64,000 nucleotides of DNA, from NCBI GenBank assembly GCA_036186865.1, contig AP025066.1, forward strand, positions 13,596,851 to 13,660,850, given 5' to 3'. This stretch comes from Eustoma russellianum. Taxonomy: Eukaryota > Streptophyta > Magnoliopsida > Gentianales > Gentianaceae. The translations under genes were made by a program, and so were the position numbers. This document shows, in pieces, positions 1 to 11,268 of this stretch. Positions within the stretch are counted from its first letter, which is position 1. Each line of letters starts with the position of its first letter. The notes under the pieces are model-generated. The model was not told where the DNA came from. It did no database searches and saw only the letters and a list, made by a program, of their open reading frames with translations.

Positions 1-416
1 GACTTTTGGAATCATAAACTAGACATCCTAAGGAGTGTTTTGATATAAATTGCAATCTTTTTGGTTAAGCATTCAAAGAGAAACACGTTTTCCAATTTCA
101 GCAACATTCTGTCCAATCCTATCCAGATTGACCATCTAAATCTTTTTATTTGGTTGAAGAATCAAACGATCTTATTTTTGTCTAATGTTTGGACAGAGTC
201 TTTTCAACACATTGAAGTTAAGTTCTTGAAATTTTCATAATTTTTGGAGTTGTTTACAAAGATTTTTTGAATTTTTCAAAAACAGGTTCTGAATCTGAGG
301 TGGTCTCAGATTCTGTTTTCAGAGGAGATTTTTATCAAGGGAAGTGATGTAACTTCTGCTAACCACTATTCACTCCCCCCCTCTAGTGGTGTTTATTGCA
401 GGTGCATGGTCCAACA
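1..416 (+). repeat. 3' end of the 5' LTR of element A
   Basis: This stretch matches 35505-35920 (the end of A's 3' LTR) with scattered substitutions, and ends in CCAACA directly before a primer-binding site. The rest of the LTR lies outside the window. Confidence 0.85.
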
Positions 417-418
417 AT

Positions 419-434
419 TGGTATCGGAGCCAGG
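419..434 (+). other. Primer-binding site of element A (initiator Met tRNA)
   Basis: TGGTATCGGAGCCAGG lies two bases after the LTR end. It matches the plant retroelement PBS consensus TGGTATCAGAGC, complementary to the 3' end of initiator tRNA-Met, apart from one A-to-G change. Confidence 0.8.
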
Positions 435-538
435 CCAACACTACTCTAAGAAGCAAAATTCAACACCATACGAACAAGACAAGGCCAAGAAACAACAATT
501 CAAAGTAGCCTGCTAATCTCAAATCAAAGGTACATACA

Positions 539-2694
539 ATGGCTATTGTTTCTCACAAAGGTGAGTTGGAAGGTATGTCTACATAATGTCCTCCTCTTTT
601 CGATGGAAATAATTTCGTTCATTAGAAATTTAAAATGAGGCTATTCTTAATGGCTATAGACATCCATTTATGGTCTATAGTTGAAGATGGATCGTCCATT
701 CCAATGAAAATTGTACAAGTCAGTGGAGTCACACAAGAGGTTGAAAAATATAAAAGCGAATGGTCTTCCAAAGATAAAAAGAAAATGTCCATGAATGCTA
801 AGGCAATGCAAAACCTGTTAAACGGACTAACAACCTCTGAAGCAGGATATATGTCAAATTGAACAAGTGCACACGACATGTGGAAATCCTTAGAATTAAA
901 GCATGAAGGTAATAGCGGGTAAAAGAGTCAAAAATAAACATGCTTATGTCAGAGCTTAAATCTTTCAAAATGTTGCCAAACGAATCCATAACATCTATGG
1001 ATTTGAGAATTACTAACATTTTTAATGCCCTTGAAGCTTTAGGCAAATCATTTACCAACAATGAGAAGGTTCAAAAGGTGTTGCGAAGCCTTCCTGCTGA
1101 ATGGGATCCTAAGGTAACAGCAATCGAAGAGACAAAGTCAATCACTATGGATGAATTGATCAGTTCACCTGGAGTATACGAGGTAAAACTAAACCAACGG
1201 AAGTCTGAGTCATCTAAGTCATCCAGTAAGTCTATAAGCTTTCAAATCAACTGAAGCACATGCAAATGATGATAGTAATAGTGATAATGAATTAGACAAT
1301 GACTTAATATTGATAGTTAAAAAACTCAAAAAGTTTTTCAAACGGCCTAATAGGAATAGACAATGATCTTCTTCTTCTTCTTCTTCTCAACCTAAGAAAA
1401 ATAACTCTAATAACAACAAATGGTATAATAAAGAGTTAAAGTGTTACGAATGTGGTCGAAAAGGACACATCTCTTATGATTGTCCGACAAATAAAAACGG
1501 AAACAACAACAATAATAATAACAATAAACAAGACAAGGAGATGCAAAAATCAAAGACAAAGGAGATCAAGTCAAGGAAAGGCAAACGAGAAATGAGGGCG
1601 AGCACGTGGAGCGACTCGTCCGACTCAGAATCCGGCACTGAAAAGCTCAAGTCTGCTTTGTATCAAATGAGGTAAGTTCTCTATCTGATGAAGATTCTGA
1701 TAATGAAAGGTCATTTGATGAAATGTATGAAGAATTTTTAAGGATGCATGCTCACTGTAGAAGGCTCTCTAAAGAAAAGAAGAAATTAATTGAAGAAAAC
1801 GAGAAGTTGAAGACGTCCAACTTGGAGTTTTCCAATCAGTTAGAATCTTTTAAACAAGAGTCTACTAATACTCTTGATTCTTTAGATATTAAAATTGAAT
1901 CATATAGGAAAAATGAACAAAAATTAAAAACTGAAAATAGTATATTGAAGTCTAAGTTAGAAAGTTGTGAAAATGAGATAGTACAACTTAAATCTACTAA
2001 ACTAAACTTAGAAAAATTGTTAGAACAATTTAAATCTGGTACAAACATGTTAGATACACTTATGTCATCTCAAAAGTATGGAAACGATAAAACTGAATTA
2101 GGATATACAGAAGAAAATGCCAAAGTAGATAAAAAGACTAAGTTTGTTTCATCTAGTACGAAACTGCCATACAATACAACGAAATCAACTTTGCCTGCTA
2201 CATATTCTTCTACTCCTTCTACTGTTTATTCTAAGGCAAAAATACAACATGCACCCACAAAAGCACACACATATCAACATGCTACTAGAAAAACTTTTGC
2301 ATCTAGACAATCAAGAAATTATGCCTATATGCATACACATGCAACTAGACATAATAAAATGCATCCAACTTATTATGAACCTAAATATAGTCAACATTCA
2401 CATAAGACTTATAGAAATGCATATGAACACACATCCATAGCGCCATTCAAGAAACAAAATCATATGCCTTATACACACCATCAAGATCGACCAAGACATA
2501 ATACTTATCAACCAAGGTATAACATGTATAACCATACATCATCCTTTAAATAGAATGGACAATTACATGAAAATACTTTGTATTATTCAAATTATAATAA
2601 TGTCAAATATGTGCCTAGAAGGTATGCCCAAGTTTGGATACCTGAGGGAAATCTAAATAAAGATGGTGCCCCTAACATTCAAGGACCTAAATAA
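539..2694 (+). pseudogene. gag: gag of element A (broken)
   Basis: This is the Gag structural protein (capsid and nucleocapsid). The start at 539 (MAIVSHKGELEGMS) aligns with the gag starts of elements E and G. Nonsense codons fall early (TAA near 584, TAG near 626, TGA at 860-862), and the frame changes between 862 and 940. The zinc knuckle CYECGRKGHISYDC lies near 1440-1485. The part from 1723 to about 2100 is a Lys/Glu/Leu-rich coiled coil, followed by a His/Tyr/Thr-rich tail. The C-terminal motif RRYAQVWIPEG near 2620 matches the VWVPKG motif of E. The extended coiled-coil gag is typical of Sireviruses. It cannot make a full protein. Confidence 0.8.
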
Positions 2695-2724
2695 AGGTTA
2701 CCTAAAACTTTGTTTCCATTGTAG

Positions 2725-5077
2725 GAAAATCGCAAGGAATGCATGAAGGAAGCAAAGTCAAAGAATCTAAAAACCAAATGGTTTTTAGACAGTGGATGTT
2801 CAAGGCATATGACGGGCAACCACAACCCTAAACTATTCACAGAGTTGGAACATATCGAGAATGGAGGAAAGGTGACATTCGGTGACAACAACAAAGGACA
2901 AGTTGTTGGAAAAGGAACAACTGGGAACCCTAACATATTTCAAATACGAAATGTGTTGTTAGTAAGTAATATTTCTTATAATTTATTAAGTATTTCTCAA
3001 CTTATAGATTGCAGATATAATGTTTCTTTTCTTCCCAATTCTTGTGATATAATAAATGAAAAAGGAGAAATTGTATTAAAAAGAAATAGGAATGATGACA
3101 TTTATACGTTTTCCTTAGATAACATGGTAGATGGAAATGTTAAATGTTTAATATCACATGACTTAGATGTAAACTTATGGCATAGACGACTAGGCCATAT
3201 AGGAATTTTAACTACTGAAAAGTTATCTAAGAAGAATTTAATTAGAGCCATGCCTAAGTTAGATTTAGATAATTTTCAAATGTGTGAAATATGTATTAAA
3301 GGAAAACATATTAAAGAAACATTAAAACCAAAACATGAAGTGAGTTCTAGTCATGTACTAGAAATTCTTCACTTAGACTTATTTGGTCCAAGTCGGACAA
3401 GAAGTCTAGGTGGACACTATTATGTGTGTGTCATAGTAGATGATTACTCACGATACACATGGACATTGTTCTTAACACACAAAGACGATGCTCCATTGGC
3501 AATCGAAACTCTTGTCAAGCAATTCGAAAATCTTTGTGAAGAAAATGTTAAAAGAATTAGGAGTGATAGAGGTGGAGAATTTTAAAAAAAAGTAATGTTT
3601 TGTGAATTACATGGAATTAAACATAAATTCTCACCACCTAGAACACCACAACTAAATGGAGTTGTTGAACGTAAAAATAGAACAATTCAAGAAGTTGCTA
3701 GAACAATGTTATGTGAAAAAAAAAGTACCAAAATATTTATGGGCTGAAGCTGTTAGTTGTACATGTTATATCATAAATAGACTTTCAATTAGAAAGAAGT
3801 TAAATAAAACACCTTATGAATTGTTAAACAATAGACAACCTAAGGTTGATTATCTTAGAGTTTTTGGTTGTAAATGTTTTGTGTTGAACACTAAGGATAA
3901 TCTAGACAAGTTTGAACAAAAGTCTATTGAATGCATATTTGTTGGTTATTCAACTAACTCAAGAGCATATAGGTGTTATAATCCTGCATCTAGAAAAATG
4001 ATTGAATCCCTGCATATGATATTCAATGAAAATACATGCTTTGAAGTTAGTGATAAAACTCAACATAAACGTGAGAATAATGTTGAAAATATGTTTGATG
4101 ATGATGATATATTAATATGATCATCTAGAACCAACTCTCCCTGAACAAGACATGCATGAACCCTTAGATGAAATAAATGAAGAAATTTTGCAATTAGAAG
4201 GTAATACAACAGATGATCCAATTGTATAAGATAATGTTCATACAAATGAAACTTTTGAACAAGATGAGGGTGAACATAGTCAACCTAGGAATTGGTGGCA
4301 CTCTAAAGATTTAATAATTGGGAATCCAAGTGTTGGAGTTAGAACAAGTAGAAACATAAGTCAACCTGAAGGACATTGTTTAATCTCACACTTGGAACCT
4401 AAGAATGTAAAGGAAGCTTAGGTGATATATCTTGGATAGATGTCATGCATGAGGAATTGAATCAATTTACAAGGAACAACGTGTGGGACTTAGTACTTAA
4501 ACCCGAAAATAAGTCTATAGTAATAACGAAATGGGTTTTTATGAATAAAATAGATGAACAAGGAAACATCACATGGAATAAGACTAGGCTAGTCGCACAA
4601 GGTTATAATCAACAAGAAGGAATAGATTATGAGGAAACCTTTGCACCCGTTGCACGACTAGCATCAATTAGATTGTTACTTGCTATTGTAAGTCTAAGCA
4701 ACATCAAACTCTTCCAAATGGATGTCAAGAGTGTGTTCTTGAATGGATACATCCAAGAAGAGGTGTTTGTGGAACAACCCTCCGAATTCGAAGATCCAAA
4801 GAATCCTAACCATGTTTACAAGCTTAAGAAAGCTCTATATGGTTTGAAACGGCTCCAAGAGCTTGGTATGATAGATTTGTAAATTTTCTTATTGCAAACT
4901 ATTATCAAAGGGGAACCATAGATAACACATTATTCCTAAGAAGAAAAGATAATAACTTATTAATAGTTCAAATATATTTAGACGATATTATCTTTGGTTC
5001 AATCAACCCTACCTTAGTAAAAGACTTCGAAGAGTATATGAAGTCAGAGTTTGAAATGTCAGTGATAGGAGAGTTGA
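2725..5077 (+). pseudogene. pol: pol of element A, first part: protease, integrase and RT (broken)
   Basis: The protease active-site motif WFLDSGCSRHMTG lies near 2779-2817. The GAG-pre-integrase zinc-binding region (LWHRRLGHIG...CEICIKG) lies near 3175-3305. The integrase core follows from 3360 (LDLFGPSR, then SDRGGEF near 3565). An A-run at 3585-3592 marks a frameshift, and another A-run lies at 3717-3727. A stop follows at 4118-4120, and further breaks separate the RT part from 4445. The RT active site reads YLDD (near 4977) rather than the usual YVDD. The frame is cut at 5077 by the insertion of B and resumes at 32150. Upstream of the protease lies TTTCCATTGTAG, which resembles a 3' splice site (see the findings). 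Confidence 0.85.
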
Positions 5078-7313
5078 TGTAGCGCCCTGCTCCCGAACCC
5101 TAGCATCGGGAACAGTGCACCCGCCGTATCTCGCTAAGGAGAATACAAAGCGTCGAATCAATTTCCAAAATGTCCGAAAAGACGTAGAAATTTTTTCCTC
5201 GCGGAAACAAAATACCATACATTGAATTCAACGAATAAAAGAAAATGTCACAATAGAATAATAAACAAGTCATGACAACGATATCAAAGCTAGCATCTAA
5301 AATCTATCTATCTAAACAGGGTAATGTCTGATGGAATCCCAAAGAAATAATAACAGACAGCTGCAAGATCTCCTCGTGTCCTAGATGCGACCGTCAGTCT
5401 GTCCACTCTACCGTATCTGCCCCGTCCTCAACAAAGACATAGTCGTAGACGCCCTCATGCTCTCCTAGAGGGGGGAGTAGGGGTGAGTGACGGGGAAATC
5501 ACTCAGTAGGCACCTGTCTCCAGGTAGTACAAGACGAGCATACAAAAATGATATAACACATAACACATTTAACATGATATCACATAAGCATATGAAAGAA
5601 TGCGGAAAGAGAATTCACTCCAGATAAAGAATGCGCAACAACATGATGCATGTCACAGTATGCATGTCACACGCAACAAAGTCATGTCACACAGAATGCC
5701 GATATCTCCATTGTGCAATGCATGAACCCGAGTCTTACTCGGTGGTTGTGGGTCGTACCCACCCACAGTCACCATACTGAGTGTGCGTGGCTGCGCCATC
5801 GTACACCATCCTGAGTGTGCATGGCCCCGCCATCGTACACCATACGAGCATCCGTGACTCGTACGTCACGACCCGCTATAATACAATGCACGTGCCATAA
5901 ATGCAAAACACAATCGCCTGAGGCCCCTGGCCCATCCTCACTATCCTCCGGCACTCAAATCTAGGTTCATTTATTGCTCGAATGCTAACTCCACATTGTT
6001 CGGCATCAAATCCACTTTTCCACGGCTTGTTTATATTTATCGTGCATTTCCTATATTTTTCCTCAATTTTCTCTTATTTATTTTTATTTATTACCTAATT
6101 ATCCTAATTAAATAAATTATCAAAATTACTGTATTTTAATGAAAATAACCTAATTTCAGCATTTTATAAATTCTGGAATTTATTTATAATTTTCTGATAT
6201 TTATTTATATTTTTCTTATAATTATTTCTATTTTAAAACAATTAAATAACATTAATATAATTTCAGAAATTCAATATTTTTTTATTACCTGGCAGGCCGC
6301 GAGCCTGCCTTGCCCCCAGGTCCATTCGCACGCGCAGGTCCAGTCCGCTAAGGGCTGGCCTGCGATACCAGCTTTTTTTAGTTATCCCGTTAATTGGGCC
6401 CGACAGCAGCTGGCTCGGTCCGTTGGCCATTCGGCCCGGTCCGTTAAGCCATCAGCCCCTCTTTTTTTTATTCAGTTAAATGGGCTGGACTGCAGCCGCT
6501 AGGCAGCAGCCCATTAAGGGCTGGCCTAGTCTGCGCGCGCTGCAGGCCGGCCCTAATCGATTTCTTTTTGATATTGCATCCAGCGACACCAGATCGACCT
6601 CACGTGCGGCCACTCCGGCGGTACGTGAGGTGCACCTCTAGCCTCCAACGTCTGTTTTTCGACTCCGATCTATATATTTGCCTATTTCCAGTCTATGGGA
6701 ACCTATCCTAAAGCCAAATCAAAACGAAAAATCTCTATTCATGCAACAGTTTTACTATTTTGATTATCAAATTTTTCCCTAAAATAAAATCCAAGTCACG
6801 CAAACCAAACTACGCATTCAACAGTGTACGATAAACATGTATTTCACAGAATAATCATCATATCATGGATTTCAACATAGGAAACATCATAAACACATAG
6901 ATTACCACTCAAGCATGCCTGAGATTGTACCAATTGGAGGGAAAAAATGGAACCTACCTTATTGTAGACAACTACGCTATTTCCAATAAGTCTTGGGGTT
7001 TCTCTTCCTCTCTTCTCTTCTTCCCTGCCGCGTCCTCCAACCTGCGTTCTCCCTCTCTCTCTTTTTTTTCAGCGTTTACTTTTGCCTCTGTTTTTTGTGT
7101 AGTAACCAAAACCCACCTGCCCACTATCCCATTTAACGCCAAGCCTGCGAGATTTTTTGGGTAAATCAGTTCCCCCATTATCTCTTCCCCTTTTATTTTT
7201 TTTAAAAAATTTCTTTAATATTATCCTTTTTATTTCTTAAATACTTTTATTATTATTATCTTTTCTATTTTAATTATTTCTTTATTCCCTCTTCTTTTTC
7301 TTCGGTAATCACA
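5078..7313 (-). repeat. 3' LTR of element B (left copy)
   Basis: It runs TGTAGCGCCC...AATCACA on the + strand, 2236 bp, and is the counterpart of 29890-32149. On the - strand it follows a purine-rich tract (AAGGTGGGTAGGATG, near 7314-7329), which would be the PPT. A GC-rich block lies at about 6290-6670. A TATA-like run (CTATATATTT on the + strand, near 6670) sits about 640 bases into the LTR in its own direction, but promoter use is uncertain. Confidence 0.9.
5771..5864. repeat. Short tandem repeat, about 34-bp unit, inside the LTR of B
   Basis: There are two full copies (5771-5804 and 5805-5838) of a unit beginning ACCATNCTGAGTGTG and ending CCATCGTAC, then a partial third copy. The same array is present in the other LTR around 30585-30690, so it predates insertion. 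Confidence 0.7.
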
Positions 7314-7391
7314 TCCTACCCACCTTACAAAAGTTTCGTCCTCGAAACTTGACGTAATTTAATCATACAGAATGAGGAGACTCGATGTACC

Positions 7392-9468
7392 TTAATCGAA
7401 GAGTTCAGGGTAGCGTTCGCGTATCTGATCCTCTAGCTTCCAAGTCGCTTCGTTCTCTCTGTGATTGCTTCATTGCACCTTGACGTATGGAATGATTCTC
7501 CTTCTCAGCACCTGGTCTTGCGGTCGATAATCCGAACAGGAGTCTCTTCATATGATGTGTTCGGTCTAATCCTCAAAGGCGGTGCATCCAGTACGTGACT
7601 CGGCTCCAGGATATACCTTCTCAACTGAGAAACATGAAATACATTTTGCACCTGAGCTAACACCGGGGGTAACGCCAAACGGTAAGCTAACGAACCAATC
7701 CTTTCGAGCACCTCGTAAGGGCCAATGTACCGAGGCCTCAGCTTACCTTTCAGACCAAATCTCGCAACACCCTTCATAGGCGATACTTTCAGGTAGACCT
7801 TTTCTCCAACATCGAACTCCAACAGACGCCTCTTCGAGTCAGCCCAGCTCTTACTTCTATATTGAGCAACCTTAAGCCTCTCTCGAATCAACTTAACATT
7901 CTCCTTGGTTTGTTCAACCAACTCTGGACCAGTAACCGCGCGCTCTCCAACTTCATCCCAAAGGATAGGGGATCTGCACTTACGCCCATAGAGCGCCTTA
8001 AATGGTGCCATGCCGATGGCGCTATGATGACTGTTGTTGTAGGAGAACTCAATCAATTTAATCATACCGTCTTAGTTCCCTTTGAAGTCGATGGCGCAGG
8101 CTCTCAACATGTCTTCTAACATTTGTATGGTTCTCTCTGATTGTCCATCTGTCTGCGGGTGAAACGCAGTACTCAATCGTAGCTCGGTCCCCATTCTCTT
8201 CAGACATGCTGACCAGAACCTGGAGGTGAATTTCGTGTCACGGTCGGAGAAAATACTGACTGGGACACCATGTAAACTGATGATGTTGTCGATATAGAGT
8301 GTAACCAACCTCTCCAGAGTCGTATCGTTTGGCACTGGTAGGAAATGAGCGGACTTAGTCAAACGGTCTACAATCACAAAGATCATGTCATTACCATTCC
8401 TTGTCCTTGGAAGACCCATCACAAAATCCATAGTTACATGCTCCCATTTCCACTCAGGGATCTTTAACGGCATCAACAAACCTCCTGGTCTCTGGTGTTC
8501 CGCCTTGACCTGCTGACATACTAGACAACTCTCAACAAACTCAGCTATATGTCTCTTCATACCGCTCCACCAGTAATTCTTCTTTAGGTGATTATACATC
8601 TTGGTAGCACCCGGATGAATTGACAACTTCGAGTTATATGCCTCCTTCAATACCGTTCGTCTGAGATCCTCAACCTCAAGTACGCACAGTCTTCCCTGAA
8701 ACCACATACTGCCATCGTCATGGATCTGAAATCCATAAACTTGACTAGTCATCATCCTCTCCCCTAGCTCACTAAGTGCTACATCTCCCTTCTGCACCTC
8801 TTTGATCTGCTCAATCAAGGATGGAGTGATGATCAACGCTGCTATAACATTAGCTATGGAGTCCACTATGTCAAGGTCCAACTCCGCCATATCTCTTTCT
8901 AGCGGTGTTTGTCTGGCATGGCTAGATTTCCTACTCAGAGCATCCGTGACTCGGTTCGCTTTCCCCGGATGGTAGCTGATAGTCAAATCGTAGTCCTTTA
9001 AAAGCTCAAGCCCTCTCCTCTGACGCATGTTCAGCTCCTTCTTGGTGAATAAGTACTTCAAACTTGATCTGTGAATACTTCGCCCTTCACCCCATAAAGA
9101 TAATGATGCCAAATCTTAAGTGCGAAAACTACTGCAGCTAACTATAGGTCATGCGTCGGATAATTCTGCTCGTATGGTTTCAACTGTCTTGAGGCATACG
9201 CGATGACCCTGCCATTTTTCATAAGGACACATCCTGCAAAGAAACAGTTAGGCCACAATTGTAATGCGTACAATTCAACTTTGAAATCATATACATTACC
9301 TAGTCCGTTCTTCGATGCATCGCTATATATGACAAACCCTTCTGAGCCTGAGGGTTGAGCAAGAATAGGGGCAGTTGTCAACCTCCTTTTTAGCTCAGCA
9401 AAACTTCGCTCGCATTCAGCAGTCCAAACAAACTTTGACTTTTTCTGGGCCAGTCTGCTCAGTGGTAC
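7392..9468 (-). pseudogene. pol: pol of element B: end of RT, RNase H, integrase and chromodomain remnant
   Basis: Reading down from 9468, the RT connection VPLSRLAQKKSKFVW continues the frame cut at 24164. RNase H follows (VIYSDASKNGLG, then VIAYASRQLKPYE), interrupted by a 66-base GT...AG segment at 9234-9299. A stop at 9142-9144 and a frameshift near 9070 follow. Integrase has the zinc-binding HPGATKMYNHLKK and C-x2-C pair, and the core acidic residues in MDFVMGLP, SDRDTKF and DGQSERTIQMLED. A stop near 8069 and a further frameshift near 7505 separate a chromodomain-like tail (IIPYVKVQ...ATWKLEDQIRERYPELF), which ends at a TAA at 7392-7394. The integrase is largely preserved but the gene is dead. 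Confidence 0.85.
9234..9299 (-). other. Putative spliceosomal intron 3 of element B, in RNase H (66 nt)
   Basis: On the - strand the segment starts GTAATG and ends TTTCTTTGCAG, with CCTAACT about 20 bases before the end as a good branch-point match. Removing it joins CTAG to GATGTGTCC and restores the conserved GLGCVLM of RNase H. The segment is 22 codons long, so it stays open when unspliced but adds a block absent from related RNase H domains. Splicing is inferred. Confidence 0.65.
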
Positions 9469-10021
9469 TGTGGCACCCCACACCCCGGCCCCGCCAGGGT
9501 CGGTGCACCCGCCGTACTTCACTAAGGAGAGTACTAGGCGTCGTCCCATACGTATCATGATCCATGGTATAATGCATGGATTTTTGCGCTTAAACGCAGA
9601 TAAGTGTGCGAAACCGTGGCAGAATTTAAAACTTCAAATTAAACACATCCACACGATCATTCATAGTTTACATCCCAAATCAAAAGTATCAAAAATCACA
9701 AAATAAATGTTTTCCATTCCAAGTACTTCATCAGTCCTTAATCATAGCTGGCCAGTCATGTCTCCTGAACTCGTCCACTCCTCGCTGCGCTCACGGATAG
9801 AGGAAACCTAGGCTCATCCTCAATCCACTCTACTTTATTCCCTACAGCCTCTGGGAGGAAAAATAGGGGGTGTTAAGTTGTAAAACGTTTTGATGATGAA
9901 AAGATGTTTTGTATAAGTTAAAATTATGTTTAATATTCGATGCAAGATAGGCAAAACATATTATATCCAAAGATGGTTGAGATTGGAAGTCACTGGTTGA
10001 CATCGATCTCTCAAACAGGGG

Positions 10022-10285
10022 ACATCGATCGATCGATGTACTTCAGCCCCTGACATCGATCGATCGATGTCTGTCTGAGAACATCGAACCCTCAACCACA
10101 AGGACATCGATCGATCGATGTCACTTCATACCCTGACTTCGATCGATCGATGTTGAACTGAGGACTTCGATCTCTAAACCAGGTGACATCGATCGATCGA
10201 TGTCACTTCAGCCCCTGACATCGATCGATCGATGTCTGACTGAGTACTTCAGTCTCTAAACCTGGTGACATAGATCGATCGATGT
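10022..10285. promoter_or_regulatory. Palindrome array in the U3 of element C's 5' LTR
   Basis: The perfect 18-bp palindrome ACATCGATCGATCGATGT occurs at 10022, 10053, 10104, 10186 and 10218, with imperfect copies near 10138 and 10268 and half-sites (GACATCGATCTCT, GACTTCGATCTCTAAACC) between them. The same array lies in the 3' LTR, 8616 bases further on. Its place upstream of the TATA box suggests a cluster of transcription factor sites or hairpins; that role is inferred. Confidence 0.7.
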
Positions 10286-10555
10286 GCTGCAGAATTCAAA
10301 TTTTTTGAACGTTAGAATAAAATCCAAGGTTGATTTTCAAGGTTTTCTCTTTCCAATCTTCTTCAAACTTCTTGTGGACTTTAACCCAACTTGTTACATG
10401 CTTCCTTGACTATTGTAAGCTTGTCTAAGATTCTCTAGGGTGGCTATCCAAGACCAAATCACTCCATAGGGTGGCTAAAGACTATTTTGGCATTGTCTTG
10501 ACATTTTTGAAGATGAAGACTTGGTGGAAGGCCTCAAAAACGTGGTGAACTTCAT

Positions 10556-10566
10556 CTATAAATAGA
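10556..10566 (+). promoter_or_regulatory. TATA box of element C's LTR promoter
   Basis: CTATAAATAGA lies downstream of the palindrome array and about 640 bases before the LTR end, as expected for a U3/R boundary. The 3' LTR copy lies at 19172-19182. Confidence 0.75.
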
Positions 10567-11207
10567 GGAGGCTTGGATGAAGCAAAAATACACTTTCAAC
10601 ATCATCTAGCTTCATTTTACATTGTTGTACATTTCTCTCATACTTGTAAATTTGTTCAAAGCTTGTCTAGCTTTCTTTGATCTTCATTGTTGTATATTGA
10701 GAGAAATAGAGTCAAGCACAAGAGGAACCATAATTATTTGATCTCTAGCTTGTGCTTAGACTTGTGAGAAAGTGTGATCCTTACCATATTTCTTCAACCC
10801 ACTGTGAGAAGTTCTTGAGGGAACTTTTGTTGAAGTTGTGAGGAAGCAAGAAGTTGTTCTTGCTAATAGCTGTAGTTGCTGTGGTTGCACAAGTGTGTTT
10901 TGTGCAAGAAGTTGCTGTTGTTGTAGCTTACACTAAAGTGTTAGTGTAAGTGTTGCTGTGGTTGTTCTTATTGTTCATAATAAGAAGAGTAGTTGTTGAA
11001 AATCCACTTTGGAAACAAAGTGGTAGTGGAGTAGAATCATTTACGATTCGAACCACTCTATATCCGGTGTACTCTTTCATTGTCTCTCATCTCCAATTCT
11101 TGCTCTGATTTTGAATATCTTTTTGAGTTGAGAAAAACAAGAAAATTCCGCAAAAGAGCCAAACACTCTATTCACCCCCCTCTAGAGTGTATTTCGGACC
11201 TTACAAT

Positions 11208-11220
11208 TGGTATCAGAGCC
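11208..11220 (+). other. Primer-binding site of element C
   Basis: TGGTATCAGAGCC lies two bases after the LTR end and is a perfect match to the initiator tRNA-Met PBS consensus of plant LTR retrotransposons. Confidence 0.9.
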
Positions 11221-11268
11221 TAACCTTGATTGCTTGGCTTATCTTTGCAACTAGCAAGGTTAAAGATC

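Larger units (their letters stand above)
9871..11205 (+). repeat. 5' LTR of element C
   Basis: It runs TGTTAAG...CCTTACA, 1335 bp, and appears identical to 18487-19821. U3 holds a dense array of CGATCGATCG palindromes, then a TATA box at 10556. Later parts contain GTTGTTGCTGT-rich sequence and the direct/inverted motif pair GCACAAGTGTGTTTTGTGC near 10886. Confidence 0.95.

Noticed and set aside
10022..10285. Regularly spaced palindromes that could suggest a CRISPR array
   Set aside because: The spacers are related to each other and are not unique, the repeats lie in both LTRs of a retrotransposon, and the DNA is plant nuclear.
11230..11268. Upstream extension of C's gag from a TTG codon
   Set aside because: The first ATG is at 11269 and fits the MA-type gag start. 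The upstream codons overlap the leader next to the PBS.
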